DNA of 64,000 nt from Polydactylus sextarius (taxonomy: Eukaryota > Chordata > Actinopteri > Polynemidae), in NCBI GenBank assembly GCA_016801845.1, contig CM028919.1, positions 14,901,001 to 14,965,000 of the forward strand. Direction: 5' to 3'. Below are positions 52,271 to 64,000 of the stretch, in pieces (the first letter of the stretch is position 1; each line of letters starts with the position of its first letter). The notes under the pieces were generated by a model. That model worked only from the letters and a program-made list of their open reading frames with translations, was not told the DNA's origin and did not search any database. The position numbers and the translations under genes are program-made.

Positions 52271-52276
52271 AATAAA
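52271..52276 (+). terminator. gna11: Distal poly-A signal of GNA11
   Basis: AATAAA with a GT-rich downstream element (TGGTGTGTGTTTC) about 20 bp after it. Confidence 0.55.
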
Positions 52277-52394
52277 TTTGTTCCTATACTTGCTGATGGT
52301 GTGTGTTTCATTATTCTGTGTGTTGGAAAGATCAGAAGTAAATTAAGATATTTCTTTCAAGATATTTTGATTAGCAGTTTTATCCAAACTGGAT

Positions 52395-53030
52395 AAACAG
52401 ACGCAAAATGGTTACAAAGAAACTAAAAAATTATTATTATGACCTCAAATATATAAAAACAAGCTACAAAGAATCATTTAACAACAATAAGGTCACACAA
52501 AGATGCAACACTGTTGTAAAAAAAAGACAAAAAAAAAAAAGATGCAAAATGACCAAAGACAGAAAAATGACCACAAAGAGTCATTAAACAACTACCGGGA
52601 CACACAAAGATGCACAATTGTTGCAAAAAAAAAAACCAACAGACAACAAAGAAACTTGAGATACAAAGAAAAAATAAAATAACAAGGTTACAAAACAGGC
52701 TACAAAGAAACTCAAACTGCTACAAAGAGTCATTAAATATCTACAAGGACACAAAGATGCAAAAAAAAAAAAACTAAAAGACAACAAGCTACAAGAAACT
52801 TAAAGATGCAAAGAAGAAATAATGAACACAAAGAAAAAAAACAGGCTACAAGAGTCATTAAACAACTACAAGGACAATTAAGAAGCGACAGAGGCAGAAA
52901 ATTGCTGAGAAATGAGACAATGTGACCAGAAAGAAAACAAAATGGCCGTTAAATGACAACAAAGAGAAGAAAAAAAAAAAAAAACATCTGTAAAACAGGC
53001 TACAAAGAAATGCCAGGAGACAAAATAATA
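52395..53030 (+). repeat. Diverged ACAAAGA-type minisatellite
   Basis: Variants of CTACAAAGA, GTCATTAAACAACTAC, ACACAAAGATGCA and AACAGGCTACAAAGAAA recur many times with a short unit (about 20 bp) and a higher-order period of roughly 100-130 bp. It fills the spacer between GNA11 and TLE5. Similar ACAAAGAGATGCA repeats are widespread in fish genomes. Confidence 0.8.
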
Positions 53031-53149
53031 AATTATAGTATTTTATTTATTTATTTTGGGTGTGGTGGCTCTAACTTTACCTGATGTTGTATTTTATTTG
53101 TGATTATTGTTTAACTATAAATAAAGTATTGATCTATTAGTTTTTAGGA

Positions 53150-53660
53150 GCCTCGGGTCCAGGGGGGGGGGGCCGGGGGGACCGGGGAGGCGCCGCCGTG
53201 TGCGCGGCCCTGTCCCCGGCGATGAGCGGGTCAGTTCAGCGCTGTGTCACACGGGGCGCCCGCTCCTCCGCCGCTCGGTTTGTGTTCCGGGTGATGCTGC
53301 TCTTCTCTTCAAAGCAGAGGAAAGTCTGGGGCTCATGTGTCAACATCCAGGGTTTCCCCGGGGGAGGCGTAACGTTAACGTTATTCCAAAAAAAAAAAAA
53401 AAAACGGAAAGGAAAAAAAAAAAACCTGACGGTGCCTGTAAGATAATTAAAAAAAAAAAAATCTTTTAGTTAGCTCGTTGATCCTCGCAGGCCGCGGTGT
53501 TTCTGACCGTAAAGACCGAAAGACGATCGTCGGCTCCTGCTGCTCTGACGTTAGCTAACGTTATTGTAAACGATGACAGAGTACAAAGTGCGAATAGCGT
53601 CTCCAATCATTTAATAATATCTGGGGACCTGTTAGCTTAGCCAGCTAGCCTGGTGGTTCG
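53150..53660 (+). promoter_or_regulatory. tle5: CpG-rich promoter and 5' UTR of TLE5
   Basis: A GC- and CpG-dense patch (G8-10 run at about 53162, GGCGCCGCCG) lies about 500 bp before the TLE5 start codon. It is surrounded by AT-rich sequence, the expected location for the promoter and first-exon leader. Confidence 0.5.
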
Positions 53661-53699
53661 GTTAAAGCAAAAGGAAACGGGGTGAAACATTCTGCTGAC

Positions 53700-56124
53700 A
53701 TGATGTTTCCTCAATCAAGACACTCGGTAAGTTGACTAGTTGAACTTGTCCCGGTTGGAAACTAAAGCGAACTGAAACAAGCGGAGCTAATGCTAAATGC
53801 TAACAGGGGACAGCTGACACTAGCAGCGCTGTCAGCTCGACTCTCAAACCTCAGACCTGTTTTATTTCATCTTCATTTTCATCTCTACATCCACAAAACA
53901 TCACAAGCTTCAGATTAGAAACGCTAAAATATATCTAGATGGTTGTTTTGTTGCTAAATCGCGCGGCTGTTTGTTTTTTGTTTTGTTTTGTTTTGTTTTT
54001 TTTAAGCTAAACATTAAAGGAGAGAAAAGAAGTGTTAGCTAGCATGAGTCAAAAACAGCTAACTGAAGTTGATGGTTGAGTGACTGGATTTATCTGCTTA
54101 TTTCTCGTTTAATTATCTTAATTTATCATCTCTAATGTCAACAAATCAAATGAAATATCAAAATAAATCATCATTTGTTGACTTTGATAAACAAAACTGC
54201 ACCAAAAAAGGCTAAATCGGGCTTAAAAACACTGGTAATTAATGAGTAGTTAGTTATTTTCCATTTGTTTTCATTGAGAATATATATATAAAAGTCCTAA
54301 TTAAATTATTCAATATGTTTATTTGAATTAATACTAAAGTGCTCATGTTAATTGATGATAAACAGACAGTTTACATGATAATCAGTGTAATTATTAGATT
54401 AAAACGAGGAAGAAATGTTAAAAAACAATAGAAAATTAACTCATGATTGTTATTTATTATTTTCTAAAGTGATTCTATTATTAAAAAATGATAAAAGTTC
54501 ACAATAAATTTTAAAAATAGGCTCTTCAACGTCTCATAGTCACTTTTATCTAATAAACGTAAATAAAATGGATCCAGGTCATGTTTGATTAATAAATAAT
54601 CAATCATTTGTTAATAGTTGCAGACTCAGAAATCTGATCTGATCTGCGGCGACTGTGGTAAACACAAGTGTTAGTTTTTGTTGTTTCTCATCAAGTCGAG
54701 AACTAATCAGCAGATCGATCAACAGAGATTAAACTAAACAGCCTTCGTTCTCCTTCTCTCTGTGTTTTAACGTTAAAACCTCTTACGTCAGACACTTTGC
54801 ACTATGTGCAACACCAAGAGCGGATAAACCACAGGTGAGTGACGCTCTGCACAAGCATGTTCACAAAATACCACAGACCATTAACCACGACGCAGACGCT
54901 TCCCACGGTGTCGTCTCACGATCAAATGAGGTTAGACGTGGTAAAAATGAACTGATATATTCTGTTGTTAGTTTCAACACGACCGTTGTTCCTCTTTCTG
55001 AGGCCAGTTTATATCAAAGATCTCGTTTAGTTTCCGACCGCTGGTTGTTTTTCATAACAAAAAAAAAAAAATTCTCAACTTAAATCATGGTGAAGGGTTA
55101 ACTAGTTTTAAGCCAAATATAATCGAGTCTTAGACAAAACAAGTTACAGTTTCAAAACCATTAATGTTGTTTTAAAACAGGCCACAGGTGACGCGTCAGA
55201 TCATTTTCTTTTTTTCTAGAACGATAACTGAGAGAGTTTGAACGTCCGTGAGGCCGAACGACTCCGTCCTCTCTGTTCAGTCCCATAATCCCACTGGAAA
55301 CCTCTTGCCCTTGTGCCACTTATTTACAGAGTAATGAGGTTTAGGGAACAGGATAAATCCTGGATTACAGCTTTAGACTGATGGTTTAAGTGTAGTCTAT
55401 ACATGACCGGACTTGAAAAGCAGCCGCTAAATACATCAAACATATGTTCAGCGTGGTCGCACTTTAATCTCGCCTTCTGTAAACACATTTCCTCAATCAA
55501 CACGCTCTGTTTTCCCTCAAGACTCAGGCCGGTCATATCCTCTTTTTCTTCTTCTTTTTTAAGGACTGTAGCATATTAGTTTGTCAAGGACAGCTGTTTC
55601 AACTATCCATGTTTGTTCCTGTTTGGTTCTTTTTCTAGTTTGTAGCGTTTAACTCAAACACACCGTCTCGTCTCGTCTTTATCTTGTTTCACTCACACAC
55701 GAGCCTCAGTTTCAGCTGACCTTCATTCTAACCGTCCTCTCAGAGGTTTAATCTCACACTGTTTCTAATGTTTCTAAACAAAAACCCACACACGTTTTCA
55801 TTAAAACACACGTACTCAACATTTCCCAGCGGCAGGACAAACATTTTTTCTTCCTCATTTCTTCTATTGTTGGTCAAGTTACGGTTTAATGAAGCAAAGA
55901 TTGTGTAACTTATGGTATCAGATGACTCCAACCAGTTTTGTTGTGGATATAAATCAACCTGGAACCGTCTTTATATGGAAGAGAGCAACTTTCTTAAAAA
56001 TGTTAACGTTTTTTTTCTCTCTGTAGGCGTCTTCTCAGTCCAGTCAACCTCTCAAGTTCACCACTTCTGACTCCTGTGATCGCATCAAGGATGAGTTCCA
56101 GTTCCTCCAAGCACAATACCACAG

Positions 56125-56164
<40 letters not shown>

Positions 56165-57333
56165 CAAATAAGGAAGATACTAATATATCACATGTTATTA
56201 TTATAGGAAGTTACAAAAAAGCCTAAAGTTCACTGATGATGATGTTCAGTTGAATGTTTTCTTCTAACACTTCTGAGTTTTCTCTGGACAGTTTGAAGTT
56301 GGAGTGTGATAAACTGGCCTCTGAAAAGTCAGAGATGCAGCGTCACTATATCATGGTGAGTTTGTTGTCGTTGCTTCTCAACTTGTGGGTTTTTCAGGTT
56401 TTGTCTGATTTCCTGAACGACACCAGTCAGTCGGTCAAGTTTGAATATTTATTTATATCTTAAAATCTTTTCTCTGTGTTAATATATGAGGTTAGAAAAC
56501 ACAACAGATTATTTTCAACCGGTTCATTCATTTTCTCCTGTTTTTTTTCAGTACTATGAAATGTCCTACGGGCTGAACATTGAAATGCACAAACAGGTAA
56601 TTATTGTCTTTATTCTTTGATATATTTTGTTTTTTTATAACCCCAGGTCTTGTAGATGTTTAGTCTGAACTGTTTTATTTTTTTTCAGGCTGAAATAGTG
56701 AAGAGACTGAACGGGATTTGTGCTCAGGTGCTGCCTTACCTGTCACAGGAGGTAACGACACTGACGTTTCTTTATTCTTTTAGAAACATATTTAGAAAAA
56801 CATATATTAATTTAAATACTTGTGTGTGTGTGTTTGTGTTTGTTCCAGCATCAGCAGCAAGTGATGGGCGCCATAGAAAGAGCCAAGCAGGTCACACCTC
56901 CTGAGATGAACTCCATCATACGGGTGAGTTTGTCTTCATGTCTTTACAGCAGGAAATGCTTGTTACAGAACAATGAAAGCAAAGTAAAAGCATGTGTGAC
57001 CACAGCTAATCAGACATTAAATGAAGCATGACGTGATTGTAAAACATCATTTGTGCATGAACTGACTTGTTTTTGTCGTCTGTTTGTTTTTAGCAACAGC
57101 TCCAGGTGCAGCATCTGTCCCAGCTCCAGGGTCTGGCGCTGCCCGTGACCCCGCTGCCGCTGGGCCTCACCCCCCCCACTCTGCCCGCCGTCTCCTCCAG
57201 CTCCGGTCTGCTCTCCCTCTCCTCCATCTTGGCCAACTACTCCCACGGTCAGTCCCAGGTGGTGAAGGAGGACAAAGCCCGCGAAGCTGCAGAGAGAGCA
57301 CCCAGAGGAGACGACGGGGACAAGTCAGACTAG
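53700..57333 (+). CDS. tle5: TLE family member 5 (AES, amino-terminal enhancer of split)
   Basis: Seven coding exons: 53700-53726, 56027-56124, 56292-56355, 56552-56596, 56689-56751, 56849-56923 and 57094-57333. They give 203 aa (human about 197). The start MMFPQSRHS is identical to mammalian AES. The Q domain spans about residues 20-130 ([63 protein letters not shown], then HQQQVMGAIERAKQV) and forms the coiled-coil tetramer. The GP-rich segment ends in DDGDKSD. Like all AES proteins it lacks the WD40 domain of full-length Groucho/TLE. By mixing with TLEs it modulates repression downstream of Wnt/TCF, Notch/HES and NF-kB. Intron 1 is 2.3 kb, while later introns are 92-196 bp. The Q domain is nearly invariant and the C-terminal third diverges. 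Confidence 0.97.
56127..56161 (+). repeat. tle5: (CA)n microsatellite abutting the TLE5 exon 2 donor
   Basis: About 17 CA units starting at intron position +3 of AG|GTACACAC, so the repeat forms part of the 5' splice site of TLE5 intron 2. Confidence 0.95.
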
Positions 57334-57361
57334 CGCTGAGTCGACAGTGTGAGGAGGTTTG

Positions 57362-57399
57362 AGGGAGGGAGGGGGTGGGGGTGGGGGGGTGTTGTGGGG
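57362..57399 (+). other. tle5: G-quadruplex-prone run in the TLE5 3' UTR
   Basis: Seven closely spaced G tracts of 3-7 bases start about 30 nt after the stop codon. They are followed by an A-rich stretch with overlapping AATAAA hexamers at about 57428-57438. Confidence 0.7.
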
Positions 57400-59326
57400 C
57401 AAAAGTGTTGAGGAAAAAAAAAAAAAAATAAATAAAAAAAAAAGAAAGAAAGGTGAAACTGTAACTGTAAATGGAGATGTAAGTCTGGCTGCCTGTCTGC
57501 TGAGTGTTGATGTAGAGGAGTAACTGCAGGGATGAAGACGAGCAGAGAGGACGGAGTTAAAGCCTTTGGTTGTGTAGAGTGAAACTGCTGAATGGCTGAG
57601 AGTTTTTATTCTTTAGTGGTAATAGACTCAGTTCAGGCTTCTAGACTTAAAATATGCTTTTTGTTTTGTGTGTTTATTTTTTGTTCGTGTAATGTTTTCC
57701 CCGTTTGGAGAGAGAGAGAGAAAGAGATGAGGCTCTGATCTGGATCTGCCTCTCACAGGTTTATTTTTCTTACTTCTCGTTGCTATCAGATCTGTATTCA
57801 TTGTTTTGAATCCCTCCGATTGTCTCTTACTGGCCCCTGTCTGCCGGTCACAGTGAGCAGTTCTAACAACATCTTAGCTCCCTCTGACTCCTGATTCCTC
57901 CTCCTCGCGCGACGTACGACGCGTTTCTGTTCTTGGAGCCAAATTAAACCTCAAGTCTGACGTTAAATGGGAAGTTTTTAAAGGGACGTTTCGCTCGTCA
58001 GGTGCATTCAAACCCTTCGAAACCTAAACCACCCGTTTTCATATGACCAACCACTGGATGCATTACCTTAGCTGTGTACCTCAATCCCAAATAAATGGGA
58101 TTTTATTCCATTATTAAAAACAAACAAAAAAAAACCTATAGTTTGTAAAAACAAAAAACAACAAAAAAAATGGTAGCATACTCAGCTCGGGGGTTAATTT
58201 GTGTCGTAGGCATAGCTGCTGCTGCTGCTACTCGCTACGTGGCATGGACCATGACTCGTCTTTAAGTGACAAGAATTTACGCTCTGAAAAAAAAAAAAGG
58301 ACTTTATTTTGACATGTTGTTTTCGTGAAGTTAAAGACAGGCTATAATTAGTCTATAATTGTCTGTGTGAGCTCGAGTGAATGTGATTGGACAGAAGAAA
58401 AACACTTGCTTGTTTTTTTTTTTTTTTTAACTTTTTGGTTTAAAAGCACCTTTTGTATTTTCTCCGTGCGTCAGTCGCTTCCCCTTCGCTGGTTCGCTCT
58501 TAAAACAAACTTGAACAGGATCTAACTTCAGAAGCAACAGACCAGTACTGTATTTCTGTAAGTTCACACAGAACCTCAGTTACTACTGAGACTGTATCAA
58601 GCACCTGTCTTTTGCTAACGTGTGTGTGACTGTAGGAGGGACCTCCCCTCTGGTTTTTTTTTTTATTTTATTCTATTTTTTCCCATTATTTTGATGAAGA
58701 ATGTGTCTTGGGTGAGTTGACAAAGCTCTGTAAGCAACAGAAAACACGATTAATGTCACAAAATAACATTTTTACAAAGAAAATAAAAACATTTTCAAAC
58801 AAAATCTGCATCCCAAGTCCACACTAGCTACTAATGTAACTACATATTATCTTCTTATCAAGTATGTTCTGTATTTTCTTCTTCTTCTTGAAACTTTAAA
58901 TGAGGAAAGACAACATTTTTTTTAATCTACTCACATTTTCTGCGTCATCGTAACACAGAGTGACTCTAATCTCAAATAAAATCAGACTCACTCACAGTTA
59001 AGCAACAGTGATGGGTCTGCTCGTGTGCCAACATGAGAGGACGAACAGGGTGTGAACTTCTGCAGAAAACTATTTGGAAATAATATTAATCTTCTTGAGT
59101 GTTTCCAGGTTTTTAATCGTGATCTAACAACATGTAGCACCAGGAATGTGATGACATAAAGAAATAAAACATGTGATTTGTGAATAATAATGAAATGCAC
59201 TAAATAAAAATAAATGGAGCTGATCAGAGCTAAATAAAGACTTCAGAAGACAGGATTAATTGACTATAAAGGTCAGTTTGTAGTATGTTAGTGTGGGACT
59301 GGGACATAGAGGTGATTCATATTTCA

Positions 59327-59344
59327 GGCAGCAGGGGGCAGCAG
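59327..59344 (+). promoter_or_regulatory. CTCF-like motif
   Basis: GGCAGCAGGGGGCAGCAG matches the CTCF core well. It is in the 3' portion of the TLE5 locus. Confidence 0.45.
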
Positions 59345-60239
59345 TGCTCTCATTTGATCATTGGAGTAAAAAGATGCTCAACATCCTCTCAGCATCTAAA
59401 ACCGTTCCCTCTCAAGTCATGTTCACGTTATCGTCGCCACCAAACATTTCTCGACCTCGGGAACGTCCCTAATAATGTGAACGCTTCCCAGAGCTTTGAC
59501 AACTCACCCTTTAATGTCTGAGTACGACTGAGATCGGCGCTTTAACCTTTTCCATCTCCGTTTTTTTTTATTATTTTTTTTATTTTAAAAAGCACTTAAG
59601 TTGTGGCACAGTGCTCATTTTATTTCCCTCTTCTTCTTCCTGTCTGTCCTAGTCGTTGGAGATTTGACTTGAGCGTATCGAGTGCGGGAACAGATCATTT
59701 GCACTCTTTATGTCGACGTCAGTCTCTGTAGAAAAACCTCCTTTGGCAAAACTCAGACATATGAATGGTATGTGTGTTTGTTTTTGCTGTGAAGGGCCAA
59801 TTTGTATACATATGAATATATCAATATACATATTTTTTAAAGCATTTTTGTATGTTTCAAAGCTGCTTTTTAACGTGTGTGTATCATGGAAGACTTTAGT
59901 GTTGTATGTGTGCATTACAAGCCTACAGTAAGAGGCACAATGTTGTAAACCACGTCGTTTTCCTGTTTTTTCTCTCCCATTTTCTCAGTAGGCAGTAACA
60001 CTTAACATTGTTTTCTAGGTTTGTAAATGTTTTATCCTTTTTTTTTCCTTTTTTTTGTGCAAACAAAAACCTGTTTAATGTGTTTATGAACACAGTATCA
60101 TTTAAAAAACAAACAAACAAACAAAAAATCCTGGGGCAAAAAAAAAAAAATGTAAACAAGCAACTGTGTATTCTAATGAGAATGAATCAACCTTTTAGCA
60201 GTAAGGAAGCTTCTCTGGTGCCTTACAAATAAAAGATGT

Positions 60240-62690
60240 GATTGACACTGGTCATTTGTCTTTGAATATAAAAATATGTAATAGAAATAAATAAATATTT
60301 ACCTGCAACAAACTTAGATAAATCAGCTCAAATCAATCTAATCCTCAGACTAAAAGTAGCTTCTAGTGAAGACGCTTCGCTGTCAATAAATTCACAAACA
60401 CCACGTTTCCCTGCCACCAAAAGATAAAATGAAAGCGATGGAGAGAAGAAACAAACACACGACGCACTGTTAAACAGAATGATACTAGTAGAAAAATAAT
60501 GATAATATAATAATAGGAAGATGTAACTAAGTTAAATAAGTTATGTTATTCAATAACTTAGAAATTTCAACTTTACAGATGTTGACAAAATGTATCACGA
60601 CAAAGTGTCTGACTCCTACAGAAAGTTACACGTTTGGCCGATAAAGAGAATAAAACACCTGAAAAATAGAATAATGACCAAATAAAATGTCGTCCGGCTT
60701 AAAACCACAGAGCGGCAGGATGATCGACAATGATCTACAGGTCGTAGAGGACGGAGAAGCTGCCACAGCGGTGACGAGCGTCTCCGTCACCAACAAGACA
60801 AACTAGGACTTTAAATTACACAGTTTGTTTCCTCCAACACACCGGACTGTGGGACGTTGGTCAATCTACACGTTCTGATTGTTTATCACCAAATTCGCCG
60901 AAATGCGTCGTAGCTCATCATCATAAAGTTAAATGGAGAATTCCTTGAAATCTAAGACTTTTGTTGGATTTTTTTTCCTCGGTTATTCACAGTTATTCAC
61001 AAACATCTTCGGCTTCAGAAGAGCTGCTGAGGTGAAAACGTGTTAAGAGGAGGGAGGACGAAGAGGAAGGAGACATATTCAACGTATATTGAATGACAGT
61101 GATTTAATAAGACGCTACCGTCTTTCTCCTTTTTTTCTCCATTTTGTTCCTTGTTGTGTCAAATCAAACTGCTTTTTAAAAGGAGGCAACAACCACAGTA
61201 ACTGCTGCAGCTGAGTCTGGTTCACTGTTAATATCAACCAGCCAGTAAACACAGCAATAAGCATAATAAACAGCATGTGAATGAGGACTGAGAGGCCCCT
61301 GATGAACTCTCTGACCTCAGAGTTTTATTCTTCCTACTGCCAGCTGGTGGCGCTATGCCAGTAACATCACAGTAACTAATAACCTGTGAAGTTTCAGACT
61401 CATCATTCAATGCACCGTGAATTTATGACACATTTCCTGTTGAAATGGCGAAATGTTAAAATTCATCATCTCAGAAGTCACGCCCATCTAGCTCAGGTCC
61501 ACGGGTCCTACACATAAAATCAGTCATCAATCAGTCAATGAAGAGATAAAAATGATCTTCTGGTCCCATTTATAAATGTGGAGAGAGACTGTTTAGTGAC
61601 AGGCAGCAAACGTTACTTTAGGTTTAGTGTGAGACCACGTAGCTTCGCCTCCTTCCAGGACGAAGTATTAAACATGGGAGAGACTGTAGTCGAACCGGTT
61701 ACATTTTTCAGAAGAATATAAATCAACGGTTACACAACAAAGCTTTGACTCACACTAACAGTTGGCATTTAAATTAAGATCCAGGATGTGTGTGATTCAG
61801 GGTAGAAGTCAAAGTGGATCAGAAAATAATCTTTATGGCTCCGATGACAAACGTGACTTAGGCTCCAAATACAACATATCAAACATTCCCTCATAATTTA
61901 AAATCAGCAACATCTTCACATCATGTGTCAAATTTATGAAGTAAAACACTGACCAACGTTCTGCACATGTATAAAAGAGAAAACAGTAGTGAATATGCAA
62001 ATATAAACAACTAATAACAGAAGAGATAATACACAGACTCAAAGACGAAGTGACAGACATTAAAGTAAAAAAAGTCTGAATACAGGTGTTTTGATCTAGA
62101 TCGTCTACGCTGAATCTCAGACCTGGAAGATAATCGGGGATGTTGGTCAGACCAATGAGAGCTTTAAAAACCATCAACAGGATTTTGAAATGAATCCTAA
62201 ACTGTACTGGGAGACGGTGTAAAGACGCTAAAACTGTTGTTTGACATGAATCTGACAAATACATCAAATTCCTTATGTGTCCAAACACGAACAAACCAAA
62301 ATATCTCACTTCCTGTTGGATACGGAGGTCGTCCAGCACCAAAGTTGTTCATCTTGCCCGACACAAACCAAGTCTCATGTACCTGAAACTACATGTTGAC
62401 CACTGGACTTAAAGGACTACGAGACAGACAGGGGGCGCTACGGAGCCCCTGGACCACACCCAGAGCTTCAATTCAACTCTGATGTGTGAAAACTCATGAA
62501 ATTTTATAAACACACAGGAACCAACTCAAAACAAGCAATGACGAGCAGGTCTGGTTCCCGGGGAACACACATCTAACCTGAAACAATCACGCTACATGTA
62601 CAATATGTGAGTATGTTATGAGCCTACAGGTAAAACAGGAAACTATAAATCACCAGACACAGAGTCAACGTGAGGGAATCAAAGGTTGTA
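60240..62690. other. Intergenic, with CTCF-like motifs and a LINE scrap
   Basis: No exon was recognised. Two further CTCF-like cores occur: CCAGCTGGTGGCGCTATG at 61340-61357, and ACAGACAGGGGGCGCTA at 62424-62440. Confidence 0.4.
62090..62345 (-). mobile_element. Decayed LINE reverse-transcriptase fragment
   Basis: The minus-strand frame contains VLASLHRLPVQFRIHFKILL followed by MVFKALIGL, which corresponds to the LHWLPVxxRIxFKILLL...YKALN block of fish LINEs (also present at 6650-6700). Flanking similarity is poor, so only a short, old piece remains. Confidence 0.6.
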
Positions 62691-63453
62691 ACATTTATTG
62701 ACCTTTGATCTCTCAAACAAACAGGGCGGAGGAGGTCGACTGTGGAGGTTGGTGCCAAATAAATGAAATAAATAAAACAAAACGAGGCCTAACTCAACTA
62801 TCTGACCAAAATAAAACAACAAGTCCTGACTATCTGGTCTAAAATAAAGAAATAAAAACAGACTCAGTAAAACATACAACGGTGGCACCAACCCATGACC
62901 TAGTGAAGTAGACAGAGAGCAGCTACGTGTGTGTTAATGTACAGGGTACCCCGGACTAAACTCAGACAACCTCCAACCACAAAACATCAACAGTCAACAT
63001 TAATGAGCTCAAAGAGCTGATCCCAGTGGAGATGAGGCGACGTCCTCTTCACAGCTGGAGGAGAAGAGACGGAGAGAACAAGACGTTAAACTGATTCTTT
63101 AGGTTGATATTTTGGGGGAAAAAGAAGAATTAACCAGTATTAAAGATGAAATAAACGTTGATGATGTGAGAGGATGTACCAGTCGACGTCTCGGTGCAGT
63201 GATGAATCATCTCGGTCTTCACTCCCTCAGCGTCTCAGTCGTCACTTCTCCAGGTCACAGCCGACGTCGACTTCACTCAAACGTCTCGTCTCCGTCGGCT
63301 CCTCGTGGCTTCTGTCCTGAAACAGTAAAAACTACGATGAGACGTCGTCTCTTTCTTGTCAGTTACTAAAATGTTTAAGTGAAGCAACAGTGTCTCACCT
63401 GGTCGAGTGTTTGTCTTCAGCCTCATCTCCCTCACTCTCACCCTGACTCTGTC
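62680..63453 (-). CDS. Possible 3' end of an unidentified minus-strand gene
   Basis: Splice-like signals on the minus strand suggest terminal exons. A candidate 55-bp exon at 63453-63399 ends in a strong donor (CCAG|GTGAGA). It can be read as an acidic stretch (GESEGDEAEDKH). Two alternative downstream acceptors exist. TTTACTGTTTCAG at 63318 gives a basic tail ending SRRRRDV then stop at 63277-63279. The very pyrimidine-rich TCTTCTCCTCCAG at 63055 gives a tail ending SPLGSAL then stop. A minus-strand AATAAA at 62694-62699 could end the transcript. No family was recognised and the rest of the gene would lie outside the window. Confidence 0.3.
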
Positions 63454-64000
63454 CTACACTAACAAACTAATTGTTTTTGTTTTGTTTTGTTTTTTTATTT
63501 TGGCCCCGCCACCACCCCCCCTCTTCGGAGGACAACTTTATTCTTTTTTTTTTTTTTTTTTAAGAATTAAATTGCAGTAAATTTACAGTCTCAAAATGTC
63601 AAGTTCACCTGGGTTCTAACAATAATAAACGTGATACGTGTCAGTTTTATCTGGAGTTTGAATCAGATTTAAACTGATTAAAGTTTGTTCTTGTTTCAAG
63701 TCGTTCAGTGAAACGACACCGAGACTCGTTCCTCACGTCGTCCTGATCCCTGCTAACGTGTCCGTTACCCAGAATCCAACTCTCTGAAATCAACAACCAG
63801 CAGCAGACGCCGACTTCACACGACTGAAACTGTTCGTTGTCCGATCAGAACAACGTTGGACTGAGACTTTTCATCATCTAAACTAAGTTGATTCTGCAGC
63901 TTCACCTCCAGTTCATCTCTGCATCGACCTCCAGCTGTTTGAACATGAAACGACCTCACGTCACCGTCACCAGGTCTCACTTCCTCCTGATGTGGTCGAC

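Larger units (their letters stand above)
47270..52300 (+). other. gna11: GNA11 3' UTR (probable extent)
   Basis: About 5 kb without coding potential, rich in poly-A and poly-T runs (48320-48370, 48876-48899, 49780-49800). AATAAA signals occur near 51890 and 51967. The most convincing is at 52271-52276, which is followed by a GT-rich GATGGTGTGTGTTTC element. Shorter 3' UTRs are possible; the full extent is inferred, not shown. Confidence 0.5.
57334..60233 (+). other. tle5: TLE5 3' UTR (probable extent)
   Basis: About 2.9 kb with no coding potential and several candidate poly-A signals (about 57428, 58090 and 60228-60233). The last, AATAAAAG with a following TTGTCTTTG, is the most distal plausible end. 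It contains poly-T and poly-A tracts typical of fish 3' UTRs. Confidence 0.45.

Overview
The window reads as vertebrate nuclear DNA, almost certainly from a ray-finned (teleost) fish. The genes have short exons and GT-AG introns. Fish-type non-LTR retrotransposon remnants and abundant CA, GT and poly-A/T microsatellites lie between them. Gene content matches vertebrate families, with GNA11 next to TLE5 as on human 19p13.3. All calls come from reading codons, splice sites and remembered family sequences; no database search was run.

Layout, left to right: (1) 1-8.0 kb holds a glycosyltransferase-92 family gene on + (4255-6100). Similar sequence blocks flank it on both sides, suggesting a tandem array, and an L2-like LINE lies in its 3' flank. 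(2) 8.1-15.2 kb is PDCD10 (CCM3) on -, seven coding exons with a LINE relic in one intron. (3) 17.9-23.6 kb is ISYNA1 (inositol-3-phosphate synthase) on +, ten coding exons. (4) 24.1-26.3 kb is TPGS1 (tubulin polyglutamylase subunit) on +, two exons. (5) 26.4-29.1 kb is a four-exon Harbinger-transposase-derived gene on + that has lost canonical catalytic aspartates. (6) 30.7-52.3 kb is GNA11 (G-alpha-11) on +, with a CpG-rich promoter and a long 3' UTR. (7) 53.1-60.2 kb is TLE5/AES on +, seven coding exons. (8) The last kilobase may hold the 3' end of an unidentified - strand gene.

The strongest unusual signal is in GNA11. It has two complete, in-frame, 129-bp versions of exon 4 (43110-43238 and 44170-44298), both with intact splice sites and identical phases. 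They encode alternative forms of residues 159-202, the linker carrying Switch I and Arg183. One version looks like mammalian GNA11/GNA14 and the other like GNAQ. They are therefore good candidates for mutually exclusive exons giving two G-alpha-11 isoforms. The second exon is preceded by a long CU repeat of the type bound by PTB proteins. The pair is bracketed by two CTCF-like motifs.

The genes are independent housekeeping or signalling loci, not an operon-like system. Functional themes are G-protein signalling (GNA11), inositol synthesis (ISYNA1, whose product feeds the phosphoinositides that Gq/11-PLC consumes), Groucho-type co-repression (TLE5), STRIPAK/GCKIII kinase scaffolding (PDCD10) and tubulin polyglutamylation (TPGS1). 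Their proximity is probably historical.
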